From contig SKYV01000255.1 in the NCBI GenBank assembly GCA_007127745.1, forward strand, positions 1-35,170: a DNA stretch of 35,170 nucleotides, given 5' to 3'. The notes under the pieces are model-generated. The model had not been told where the DNA came from. It ran no database searches and was given only the letters and a program-made list of their open reading frames with translations. This DNA comes from Balneolaceae bacterium. GTDB taxonomy: Bacteria; Bacteroidota; Rhodothermia; Balneolales; Balneolaceae. A program made the position numbers and the translations under genes. This document shows positions 7,052-14,957 of this stretch, piece after piece. The first letter of the stretch is position 1, and the number at the start of each line of letters is the position of its first letter.

Positions 7052-10000
7052 ATGAACAGCGCTATGCAAAACCAAAATTCATCACATTCTGAAAAATCGA
7101 ACCAGGGCATCTCTTCATGGTCCATTCGCCGTCCAATCAGCACCATTGCTATCACTTCGGTGGTGATTGTACTCGGCATTTTGTTCTCCGGACGTTTGGC
7201 TGTAGATCTGATGCCCCAGATCGATTATCCTCATATCCGGGTTGTTGTAAACTACCCGGGTGTAATGCCCGAAGTGATTGAGGAGCAGGTAACACGGCCG
7301 CTGGAGAGAAATTTATCAGCCACCGAAAACCTGACTGAAATCCATGGCCGTGCATCCGAAGGACGCAGTTACATCGAAATGTATTTCGATTTTGATACCG
7401 ACATCGATCTTGCCCTGCAGGATGCCAGCCGCCAGCTTGAACGGGCACGGACTGAACTGCCCGACGGTATTGATCCGCCCCGGATTATGAAAATGGATCC
7501 CTCGCAAAGCCCCGTTTTTGAACTGGCCATCTCCTCTCCGGTTCGCTCTCCCATTGAGGTGCGCGAATGGGTCGATCAGCGGCTGATGCCGCAACTCCTT
7601 TCTGTTTCCGGAGTGGGCACAGTGGATATTGCCGGAGGCAAAGAACGCGAAATAGACGTTGTTGCCGATCCGGAACGGCTGCGAAGTTACGGACTCTCAA
7701 TAAACCAAATCAGCGAAGTGCTTGCCGGCAGAAATGTAGATCAGTCTATTGGAAATATTACCTCGCCCGAATACGACATCATGGGGCGAACCGAAACCCG
7801 GTACCAATCTGCAATCGATGTTGGCAATACGTTGATTCCACTGCAGAACGGAAATCAGTCGGTACGCCTGTCTGATATTGCCACAGTTTCAGACAGCCAC
7901 CGCGAACAGCGCCTGTTTGCCTATCTCAACGGACAGGAATCGGTACAGGTTTCCATTATGAAACAGCCGCTTGCAAACACCGTTGCCGTTATTGAAGGCC
8001 TTCAAAATCGGCTTGAAGAGCTCCGGGCCACAGGCTTCATCACGCCCGACATCGAATATCAGGTGATTCGTGACGATTCGTTTTTCATCACTAACTCCAT
8101 TCAGTCGGTAACCGTGGCAGCCGTTATCGGCGGTTTACTGGCCATGATTGTAATTCTGCTATTTCTGGGGAGCATCCGCCGTTCTTTAATTGTAGCACTG
8201 ATGATTCCCGTTGCCATTATCGCCACATTTGTGCTTATGACGATGAGCAATCTTACTCTGAATATTATGAGCCTGGGCGGACTTGCCCTTGGTGTGGGTT
8301 TGCTGATCGACAATGCCATTGTGATGATCGAAAATATTTATCGTCATCAGAATCAGCTTGGCAAATCTCCGGAGACTGCAGCACACGATGGTTCCCGGGA
8401 AGTGCTCTCTGCCGTGGTTGCCGGTACCATGACAAATCTTGCTGCCGTACTCCCCTTTCTGCTGATTACGGGGCTGGCCGCACTGCTGTTCAGAGAACTG
8501 ATTTTCACCATTGCTTTTGCCATCATCGCCTCGCTGCTTGCGGCTATTACACTTGTTCCGGCCCTGATGGCGATGTTCCGTGAACAAAAACAGAAAGGTT
8601 TTTCGAATACCTGGTTGTTCAAAATCTTTAACCGCGGATTCAATAAACTTCAGGGATTTTATCACTCCCTTCTCACTTTTTTCATCCGGCGAAAATGGGT
8701 TTTTATCATTTCAGCCCTCATCATACTGGGCGGCAGCATTTATTTGATTCGGGGGCTTGGCACTGAATTTTTACCACCTGTGGATGACGGACGCATTACC
8801 ATGAGATTTACCCTGCCTTTGGGTACTTCCATTGAACCAACGAACGAAGTTGCTTCTATCTTGCAAGAAACCATTGAAGAAATGCCACACGTCGAAACGG
8901 TTTATATGACCGTTGGAGGGTATTTCCGCGGAGGGCAGCTATCCATTCGGGGCGGTATGATCGATATGGTGGTTCAGCTTACATCCCCATCGGAAAGGCG
9001 TGGCTATCCTGCAGAGCAGTGGGTAACTGAATTTGGTGAAAAAATATCCGGCCTGGGGCTGCCCTTTGTTCAGCAGCGCATACGCGGTCCCCGGATTGAA
9101 GGACTTCAAACCAGCCTGGTGGATGCCGATATTGCCGTTGGCCTGGTGGGTGACGATCTGGATATGCTGGATAACCTTGCCCGTTCAGCATTTCGTCAAA
9201 TTGAGGATATAGAGGGAATCGGCAGTATTCAAATCGGACGGGATGAACGTGTACCTCAAATGCTGCTGAAAGTGGATGAAGAACGGGCCTCCCAATTGCA
9301 ATTAACTTCAGGCGGTATTGCCAATTTTCTGCATGGTGTTGTAGAGGGTACCGTACCTACGCAATATGTTGAAGGTGGTTTTGAGTATAACATCCGGGTT
9401 CGCTACTCCAGAGATATAACCGGCACCGTTGAGGGATTGCGACAAATTCCGGTTACTAATCTGGCAGGACAGGCAGTGCCGTTGAGCAGTCTTGTTTCTT
9501 TTGAAGAAACCACCGGCCCTGCCCATATCGAACGGTTTAATCAAATCCGCGTGGTTTGGGTGAACACAACCGTAAACCTCGATGATGCAACTGTTGGCGA
9601 AGTGAGCAACCGGATTCGTGAAACACTGAGAGATTTTGATCTGCCCGATGGCTACAGTATTGTATATGCCGGTGAGCAGGAAGCCATCGAAGAAGCCGGC
9701 CGATCACTGCAGCTTGCTATTCTGCTGGCTATCTTTTTTGTGTTTGTTGTGATGGCGGTTCAGTATGAAAAACTATTCAGCCCGCTGGTTATCATTACAT
9801 CACTCCCGTTTGCCCTGATTGGTGTGGCTGCAGCTTTATGGATAACAGGATTGCCCCTGAGCGCTTCTGTACTGCTTGGAATAGTTTTCCTGACCGGAAT
9901 CGTTGTGAATAATGCCATTTTACTCGTTGAGTTTGCCGAAAATTATCAATTAAAGAAAGATCAGACTGTGGAAGATGCAATAATAGAAGCCGGAAATGTA

Positions 10001-10222
10001 CGGTTTCGCCCGATTATGATGACCACATTGACAACCATTTTCGGGATGCTGCCGCTGGCCATCGGAATAGGTGAAGGATATGAAATTTTGCAGCCGCTGG
10101 CTGTAACAGTAATCGGCGGTTTGATTGCCGGTACATTCCTCACATTGATGATTCTACCGGGAATGTATGTTCTTCTCTCGGATTTGTTCTCTTTCCTTGG
10201 ACACAAAAAAGCTGAAAATTAA
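7052..10222 (+). CDS. RND multidrug-type efflux pump, inner-membrane permease (HAE1-like)
   Basis: 1056 residues in two repeated halves, each with one transmembrane helix, a large periplasmic loop and a group of helices, as in AcrB. The N-terminus has WSIRRPISTIAITSVVIVLG, and the porter domain has PQIDYPHIRVVVNYPGVMPE. The proton-relay helix reads GLALGVGLLIDNAIVMIENI, with Asp420 followed by Asn421 where AcrB has two Asp. The partner helix has IVVNNAILLVEFAE, lacking the AcrB lysine. This pattern is common in the broader family and suggests a modified relay. Substrates are unknown. ATG 7052 follows the adaptor stop by two bases. Confidence 0.95.
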   Translation: MNSAMQNQNSSHSEKSNQGISSWSIRRPISTIAITSVVIVLGILFSGRLAVDLMPQIDYPHIRVVVNYPGVMPEVIEEQVTRPLERNLSATENLTEIHGRASEGRSYIEMYFDFDTDIDLALQDASRQLERARTELPDGIDPPRIMKMDPSQSPVFELAISSPVRSPIEVREWVDQRLMPQLLSVSGVGTVDIAGGKEREIDVVADPERLRSYGLSINQISEVLAGRNVDQSIGNITSPEYDIMGRTETRYQSAIDVGNTLIPLQNGNQSVRLSDIATVSDSHREQRLFAYLNGQESVQVSIMKQPLANTVAVIEGLQNRLEELRATGFITPDIEYQVIRDDSFFITNSIQSVTVAAVIGGLLAMIVILLFLGSIRRSLIVALMIPVAIIATFVLMTMSNLTLNIMSLGGLALGVGLLIDNAIVMIENIYRHQNQLGKSPETAAHDGSREVLSAVVAGTMTNLAAVLPFLLITGLAALLFRELIFTIAFAIIASLLAAITLVPALMAMFREQKQKGFSNTWLFKIFNRGFNKLQGFYHSLLTFFIRRKWVFIISALIILGGSIYLIRGLGTEFLPPVDDGRITMRFTLPLGTSIEPTNEVASILQETIEEMPHVETVYMTVGGYFRGGQLSIRGGMIDMVVQLTSPSERRGYPAEQWVTEFGEKISGLGLPFVQQRIRGPRIEGLQTSLVDADIAVGLVGDDLDMLDNLARSAFRQIEDIEGIGSIQIGRDERVPQMLLKVDEERASQLQLTSGGIANFLHGVVEGTVPTQYVEGGFEYNIRVRYSRDITGTVEGLRQIPVTNLAGQAVPLSSLVSFEETTGPAHIERFNQIRVVWVNTTVNLDDATVGEVSNRIRETLRDFDLPDGYSIVYAGEQEAIEEAGRSLQLAILLAIFFVFVVMAVQYEKLFSPLVIITSLPFALIGVAAALWITGLPLSASVLLGIVFLTGIVVNNAILLVEFAENYQLKKDQTVEDAIIEAGNVRFRPIMMTTLTTIFGMLPLAIGIGEGYEILQPLAVTVIGGLIAGTFLTLMILPGMYVLLSDLFSFLGHKKAEN

Positions 10223-10284
10223 CCGACAGATTATGTGGTAAAACAGTACCATTCATTTTTCCGGAAAAATTTTGGGGAGACACC
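10223..10284 (+). promoter_or_regulatory. SDR upstream region with a 16-bp perfect palindrome and a strong ribosome-binding site
   Basis: ATTTTTCCGGAAAAAT at 10255-10270 is perfectly palindromic. GGGGAGA at 10274-10280 sits a few bases before the ATG at 10285, one of the clearer Shine-Dalgarno matches in the window. The palindrome could be an operator or a short hairpin. A shorter form, TTTCCGGAAA, occurs at 11859-11868 before the propeller gene. Confidence 0.4.
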
Positions 10285-11238
10285 ATGAAGAAACAAACCG
10301 TCATCATCACCGGGGCTAATTCTGGTATCGGAAAATCGGCCACTCGCCTTTTTGCGGATGCGGGCTTTTCGGTCATCATGGCTTGCCGGAATATCGAAAA
10401 GAGTGAACCGGTGCGAAAGGAGATTGTGGAAATTTCTGGTAATCCTCAGGTACAATTGATGCCGTTGGATATTTCGTCTTTTCATTCGATTCGAACATTT
10501 TGTGATCGATTCGACGAGAAATATGATCAGCTGGATATACTGATTCATAATGCCGCCTATTTCAGCCACGGTTCTCCTTACAAATTGAGTGAAGACGGGC
10601 TTGAGCTCACCTTTGCCACCAACCTCTTCGGCCCGTTTTTGATGACAATGGAACTGCACGATCTCTTGAAAAAATCGGATACTCCAAAGATTTTAATGGC
10701 TGGGAGTAACATCATCAAGCATTTTTTTAACCCCAAATTGGCGGTCAACCTGAATAATCTCAGAGGTGAAAATCCCGATGATTCATCATTCAAAGTGTAC
10801 AATCAGTACCGCGATTCAAAGATGGCATTGTTTATGATAAGCAGGCGATTTGCAGACTATTTTCAACCTGATGGCATCAGGGTAAATATGCTGCAAATAA
10901 ATGGAGCTACCATGTCGGAAGAGGCACTTCAAAAAGTAACACCAGGCTACCGGATGATCGCACGCATTCAAAATCTATTTTTCAGGCCGCCCGAGTTTAT
11001 GGCAAAACACTATTTTGAAATATGCACTTCAGATAAGTTCAAGGATGTATCGGGAAAACTGATCAATCACAAACAGCAAGTAATGCAGTCTTCAAAAAAA
11101 CATCCGGGAATTGCCAATCAGGTTCGTCAGCTGGCCGGCGCCGTATATTATCCAAATTATGCTGAGGGCAGACAGGCACAAGATGAGATCTGGAATTTCT
11201 GCCTGAACGTTACTGGCCTTGACACTGAAGACAGGTAA
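10285..11238 (+). CDS. Short-chain dehydrogenase/reductase (retinol-dehydrogenase-like)
   Basis: 317 residues. The Rossmann cofactor motif TGANSGIG is at residues 9-16, an NNAG-like segment HNAA at 88-91, structural Asn113 in FATNLFG, the catalytic Ser at 141 (LMAGSN), and Tyr175-x-x-x-Lys179 in YRDSK. Arg36 after the second beta strand (MACRN) suggests NADP(H) preference. The overall pattern, with FATNLFGPFLMTMELHDLLK, recalls the retinol dehydrogenase/WWOX-like SDRs. The physiological substrate is unknown. It may follow the RND operon or have its own promoter, and it converges tightly (six bases) on the DUF4440 gene. Confidence 0.9.
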   Translation: MKKQTVIITGANSGIGKSATRLFADAGFSVIMACRNIEKSEPVRKEIVEISGNPQVQLMPLDISSFHSIRTFCDRFDEKYDQLDILIHNAAYFSHGSPYKLSEDGLELTFATNLFGPFLMTMELHDLLKKSDTPKILMAGSNIIKHFFNPKLAVNLNNLRGENPDDSSFKVYNQYRDSKMALFMISRRFADYFQPDGIRVNMLQINGATMSEEALQKVTPGYRMIARIQNLFFRPPEFMAKHYFEICTSDKFKDVSGKLINHKQQVMQSSKKHPGIANQVRQLAGAVYYPNYAEGRQAQDEIWNFCLNVTGLDTEDR

Positions 11239-11244
11239 TCTTCT

Positions 11245-11697
11245 TTACGGAATTTGAGTTGCCTGCCACGCAACAGCCTGCCAAACTCCTTCCCTCTTTA
11301 AAAATGTTCCGGTATTGTAAAATCTGATAGTTTCAGTTTCACCCGTATCGAAAGAAATTTCAGCAATCAGCATGAAAGCAACAACGGCTGAATCTCCGTA
11401 CAGATTAATCTGAACATCCCTGGCTGTATAAACTGGTGAATTTTCAGAATCATTGGGTTCGGCGGGCAAGCTTCTCAGGATATCATCCTTTCCCATCCGT
11501 TCGCCGGCGGCACTTGTATAGATTAAATCATCGGCCCAAAACCGGTCGTGCGTATTATAGTCGTTTACAGAGGCGCCTTCTAAAAAATTGGATAACATCC
11601 GTTCAAGCACATCTCTGTCGTCGGTATTCTGATGATTCATACCAAAAATCAGTGTCACAAATGCCATTAAACCGATCAATTTTTGTATGGAGATCAT
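11245..11697 (-). CDS. Exported DUF4440/SnoaL-like (NTF2-fold) protein
   Basis: 150 residues. A hydrophobic N-terminus (MISIQKLIGLMAFVTLIFGM) suggests export. The rest matches the DUF4440 pattern: an early helix with RDVLERMLSNFLEGASVNDY, then FWADDLIYTSAAGERMGKDD, a strand with GDSAVVAFML, and the ending FLKREGVWQAVAWQATQIP. NTF2-fold proteins of this type form small cone-shaped pockets, and only some are enzymes, so no reaction can be assigned. It converges with the SDR gene. Confidence 0.85.
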   Translation of the reverse strand: MISIQKLIGLMAFVTLIFGMNHQNTDDRDVLERMLSNFLEGASVNDYNTHDRFWADDLIYTSAAGERMGKDDILRSLPAEPNDSENSPVYTARDVQINLYGDSAVVAFMLIAEISFDTGETETIRFYNTGTFLKREGVWQAVAWQATQIP

Positions 11698-11941
11698 AAG
11701 CTATGGTTTAGTAGATTTTTCAAGGTCTCATTTTTTCTTCTTTTATTACAAAGACATAAACATCCGGATAATTTAAGAAACAAAATTTTTGAATGATTAC
11801 GGGTACTTTTGTACAATACTTTTTTAAAGTGTGAAGTTATTTATTTACAGGCACGGATTTTCCGGAAAGCGGAGTGGCCGGAACTTTTGCTGTGGACATA
11901 TTCTTTTTCTTGATAATTGACGATTAATTGTTGGCAGTTCT

Positions 11942-12967
11942 ATGAAAAAAATCCATACCATTTTCCATTTTTTAATTTTTCTCCTTTTTTCAGGCCTGAT
12001 CGCTGCTGGTGGACTTTTTGCCCAAACCTACACCCCTGAAAGCTTACACGGCGGGCCTTCATGGTCACCTAATGGATACAAAATTGCTTTTGCGGCAGCG
12101 TATTCCGGAACTTACGACATCTACACCATCGACATCTGGAGCGGAGAGCAGCAGCGCGTTTCCGATCATCCCGCTAATGACCTTTACCCCGCGTGGGCTC
12201 CAAACGGGCAGTGGCTTGCTTACTATTCTGACAGGCCCAACGAAATTGGCCCCTTTCCGCCTGATACCATCATTTATAACGTTAGCGGCCTGTACGAAAC
12301 CTATGCCCGCGATGGTTACACTCCTTCGTGGTCTCCCGACGGCCGCACCATAGCCGCACATTTTCGGGGAGAAAAAGGAAATTATGAAATTTATCTGATG
12401 AACCGGCGTGGCAGAGACCGGAGACCGATTACAGACAATCTTGCCACGGATGTACATCCAAAATTTTCGCCTGATGGGAATAAAATTGCTTTTGTTTCCG
12501 ACAGGGATTATCAACCCGAAATTTATCTGATGAATGCCGACGGAACGGATCAAACCCGGCTTACAAACTCGCCCTATTATGACCTGGATCCGACATGGTC
12601 GCCCGACGGAACGCAGATTGCATTCATATCAAACCGGCTGGGCTCCTTTGATATTTATCTGATGGATGCGGATGGCAGCAACAAAATAAATCTCGTCCAT
12701 TCGCCCTCTATCGACATGGCGCCGGTATGGTCTCCGGATGGAAGTAAAATTCTGTTTTCATCAAACCGGAACGGATATTTTGACCTGTATGTGATTGATA
12801 TCGACGGAGAAAATCTTCAGCAACTCACCTCATCAGAACATCATGAATATTACGGGTCGTGGTCACCCAAAGGCAGCCGGATTGCATTTCTTTCAACCCA
12901 GCGAGGTGAACCCCACCTGTTTGTGATGAATGCCGACGGATCAAGAAAGAGGCAGCTTACCCGATAA
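11942..12967 (+). CDS. Secreted seven-bladed PD40 (TolB-type) beta-propeller protein
   Basis: 341 residues. A signal peptide (MKKIHTIFHF... to LFAQ, about residues 1-28) is followed almost entirely by PD40 repeats. Seven blade motifs are visible: SWSPNG, AWAPNG, SWSPDG, KFSPDG, TWSPDG, VWSPDG and SWSPKG, each followed by a strand and a DIYLMDADG-like turn. It thus resembles the TolB propeller without TolB's N-terminal domain, and no tol-pal genes are near. A periplasmic or surface binding role is likely, but the partner is unknown. It converges with the lipoprotein gene after 11 bases. Confidence 0.85.
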   Translation: MKKIHTIFHFLIFLLFSGLIAAGGLFAQTYTPESLHGGPSWSPNGYKIAFAAAYSGTYDIYTIDIWSGEQQRVSDHPANDLYPAWAPNGQWLAYYSDRPNEIGPFPPDTIIYNVSGLYETYARDGYTPSWSPDGRTIAAHFRGEKGNYEIYLMNRRGRDRRPITDNLATDVHPKFSPDGNKIAFVSDRDYQPEIYLMNADGTDQTRLTNSPYYDLDPTWSPDGTQIAFISNRLGSFDIYLMDADGSNKINLVHSPSIDMAPVWSPDGSKILFSSNRNGYFDLYVIDIDGENLQQLTSSEHHEYYGSWSPKGSRIAFLSTQRGEPHLFVMNADGSRKRQLTR

Positions 12968-12978
12968 ACCGGACTTTA

Positions 12979-13560
12979 TTACTCGTCCAGTGTCAGTTCA
13001 GCCCGGAATCTCGGTTCATCGTGGCGCTCCAGATAGTACACAAACACACCGTTTTCCAGATCCAGGTCCATCATCCACACATTGGTAGCTGCTTCGGGAA
13101 TAATCTCGCCTGTCACATCATCAGCGGGGAAAAATTGGAAAGTTGCTGAACCGCGCTCATCGGCATACCCGCCGTAACCGGTATAATCATCATCCCCAAG
13201 CTCCTCTTCGGTTCTCACCTCGCCGAGATGGTCATGGTAAAGATGCAGGCCTTCTTCTCTCATTTCAAGAACCCAGGCTCCGTGCCAGTAATCGCCGTCT
13301 CGATAGAGTTCGATCCTCACCATATCCTCATCACATTCGGAAATATGAGTCCGCAGTTCGGTGGCCACGAGCGGATGGTCCGGATTGTCCGGGTATGTAG
13401 ATTCTCCCGAAAACCACTCGCCACAAAGCGAGGAAAGATTGGTTAAAAATGCCGCTTGTGGATTTTCCATTTCAAACTCGAGTGTTTCGTCTGTACGTTC
13501 TCCATCGGCGCAGGCAGTAAGGATTAATAAAAGTGAAAATATTTTCAGAACAAGTTTCAT
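12979..13560 (-). CDS. Acidic lipoprotein of unknown function
   Basis: 193 residues starting MKLVLKIFSLLLILTACADG, a lipoprotein signal with lipobox Cys17. The mature part is strongly acidic (runs such as EEELGDDD and SECDED) and rich in Tyr and Trp. It opens with LCGEWFSGESTYPDNPDHPL and appears to be a beta-rich barrel-like domain (DYWHGAWVLEMREEGLHLYH, NGVFVYYLERHDEPRF). Two cysteines, at about 46 and 76, could form a disulfide. I do not recognise the family. The acidity fits a marine or halophilic host. Confidence 0.8.
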   Translation of the reverse strand: MKLVLKIFSLLLILTACADGERTDETLEFEMENPQAAFLTNLSSLCGEWFSGESTYPDNPDHPLVATELRTHISECDEDMVRIELYRDGDYWHGAWVLEMREEGLHLYHDHLGEVRTEEELGDDDYTGYGGYADERGSATFQFFPADDVTGEIIPEAATNVWMMDLDLENGVFVYYLERHDEPRFRAELTLDE

Positions 13561-13664
13561 ATCAATTATTTGGTTAAAAAGATTGAACTAAAATCAGCAT
13601 TCGGTCTGTTAAATACAAAAAATGTATCTTCCTTCAACGTAAATATAACCTTTAATGATTTTCG

Positions 13665-13877
13665 ATGAGCCAAGAAGTAGCATCCTATAAACTCGGGAAT
13701 ATCCGGGTTATTATTACCGAAACCGACGATCCAAAGCGCCTGAAAGTGGATTGTAACGACGGGAATTTCCATTCTGAATTTTCCGTCAGCCGTTATGAAT
13801 ATCAACACTATAAACGGCATATGAATCAGAAAATATCCACGGCTTACAAAAAACAATATGAGCAGGAGAAAGAATAA
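13665..13877 (+). CDS. Small hypothetical protein, 70 residues
   Basis: The product begins MSQEVASYKLGNIRVIITET and ends in a charged helix rich in Lys, Gln and Glu (TAYKKQYEQEKE). It looks like a short beta strand region followed by one helix. Codon usage looks protein-like, and the frame fits between two convergent or divergent neighbours with little overlap. A competing 96-residue reverse frame (13566-13856) has a less protein-like composition. No family recognised. Confidence 0.55.
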   Translation: MSQEVASYKLGNIRVIITETDDPKRLKVDCNDGNFHSEFSVSRYEYQHYKRHMNQKISTAYKKQYEQEKE

Positions 13878-13895
13878 TCAATCCAAAACCGGCGG

Positions 13896-14912
13896 CTATA
13901 AAATTAACATTGCATCCCCGAATGAGTAGAAACGGTACTTTTCTTTGATGGCGTGCTGATAGATTTTTTTCGTCTCCTCAAATCCTGCAAAGGCCGAAAT
14001 CAGCATTAAAAGTGTACTTTTTGGAAGGTGAAAGTTTGTAATTAGATGATCAACATACTTAAACTTATATCCCGGGGTGATGAAAATATCGGTCTCCCCA
14101 GAGCAAGCAATAAATTTCCCGCCTTTTTTTTGAGCCGATTCCAGTACTCTCACCGATGTGGTTCCGACCGTGGTAATACTCTTTGCCAGGTTCAGCGATT
14201 TCGCCTGACTTTCGGTCATTTGATACCACTCGCTGTGCATATTATGCTCTTCGATTTGTTCCGTTTTTACCGGCGCAAAAGTACCTAACCCCACATGCAG
14301 CGTGGTTTCAATTTTTTGAAAACCCTGTTTCTGAAGTTTTTTAAGCAGTTCTGGCGTAAAGTGGAGGCCGGCCGTAGGTGCAGCCTTGCTTCCCGAATCT
14401 TTTGCAAACACCGTTTGATAGCGATCGGAGAGGGACTCATCCCGTTCAATATACGGCGGAAACGGGGTGCATTTGAATGGTGCAACTTTTTCGTCATCCA
14501 GCGGATGGCTCAGCTCCAGCGTACGGATACCATCCCCTGCAACAGATAATGTTTTAGCTGAAATGTCTTCTGTTAACGAAAGGCTTTTTCCGATTTTAAA
14601 TTTTTTTCCCGGCCGCACCATCGCCTCTACAATCCGGTTGTTTACGGCTTTGGTTACAAAAATTTCAATCCTGCCTTTATTAAACAGCAGGCGGCATTTA
14701 TCCACTTTGCTGTTGTTAACGACCAGCGAGGTGCCTGACGGCAAGTACTTCCCAATATTGAAAAAATGGTCGTCTGTTATTTCCCGGGTTTTTCGGTTAT
14801 AAACCAGTAGTCTGGAATGATCGCGGGGTGTGGCCGGTTGTTGTGCGATCAGTTTTTCGGGAAGCTCGTAGTTAAAATCGCTGAGTGAATAATTTCTCAA
14901 ATCAAACAACAC
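13896..14912 (-). CDS. queA: S-adenosylmethionine:tRNA ribosyltransferase-isomerase
   Basis: 338 residues, close to the family's usual 340-356. Visible QueA signatures are FNYELPEKLIAQQPATPRDH near the start, VNNSKVDKCRLLF, MVRPGKKFKIG, APTAGLHFTPELL, HVGLGTFAPV, TTVGTTSVRVLE, NFHLPKSTLLMLISAF and YSFGDAMLIL at the end. It transfers and isomerises ribose from S-adenosylmethionine onto 7-aminomethyl-7-deazaguanine at tRNA position 34, making epoxyqueuosine. It lies 45 bases downstream of dxs on the same strand and is probably co-transcribed. Other queuosine genes are not in the window. Confidence 0.95.
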   Translation of the reverse strand: MLFDLRNYSLSDFNYELPEKLIAQQPATPRDHSRLLVYNRKTREITDDHFFNIGKYLPSGTSLVVNNSKVDKCRLLFNKGRIEIFVTKAVNNRIVEAMVRPGKKFKIGKSLSLTEDISAKTLSVAGDGIRTLELSHPLDDEKVAPFKCTPFPPYIERDESLSDRYQTVFAKDSGSKAAPTAGLHFTPELLKKLQKQGFQKIETTLHVGLGTFAPVKTEQIEEHNMHSEWYQMTESQAKSLNLAKSITTVGTTSVRVLESAQKKGGKFIACSGETDIFITPGYKFKYVDHLITNFHLPKSTLLMLISAFAGFEETKKIYQHAIKEKYRFYSFGDAMLIL

Positions 14913-14957
14913 TAAGTTTTGTGGAATTGAAATAGATCAACTGAATAGATAATCAGA

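Noticed and set aside
10255-10270. ATTTTTCCGGAAAAAT as a Noc nucleoid-occlusion binding site
   Set aside because: It resembles the Noc site in symmetry, but Noc is a Firmicutes protein and the core differs (the Noc site has CCCGGG).
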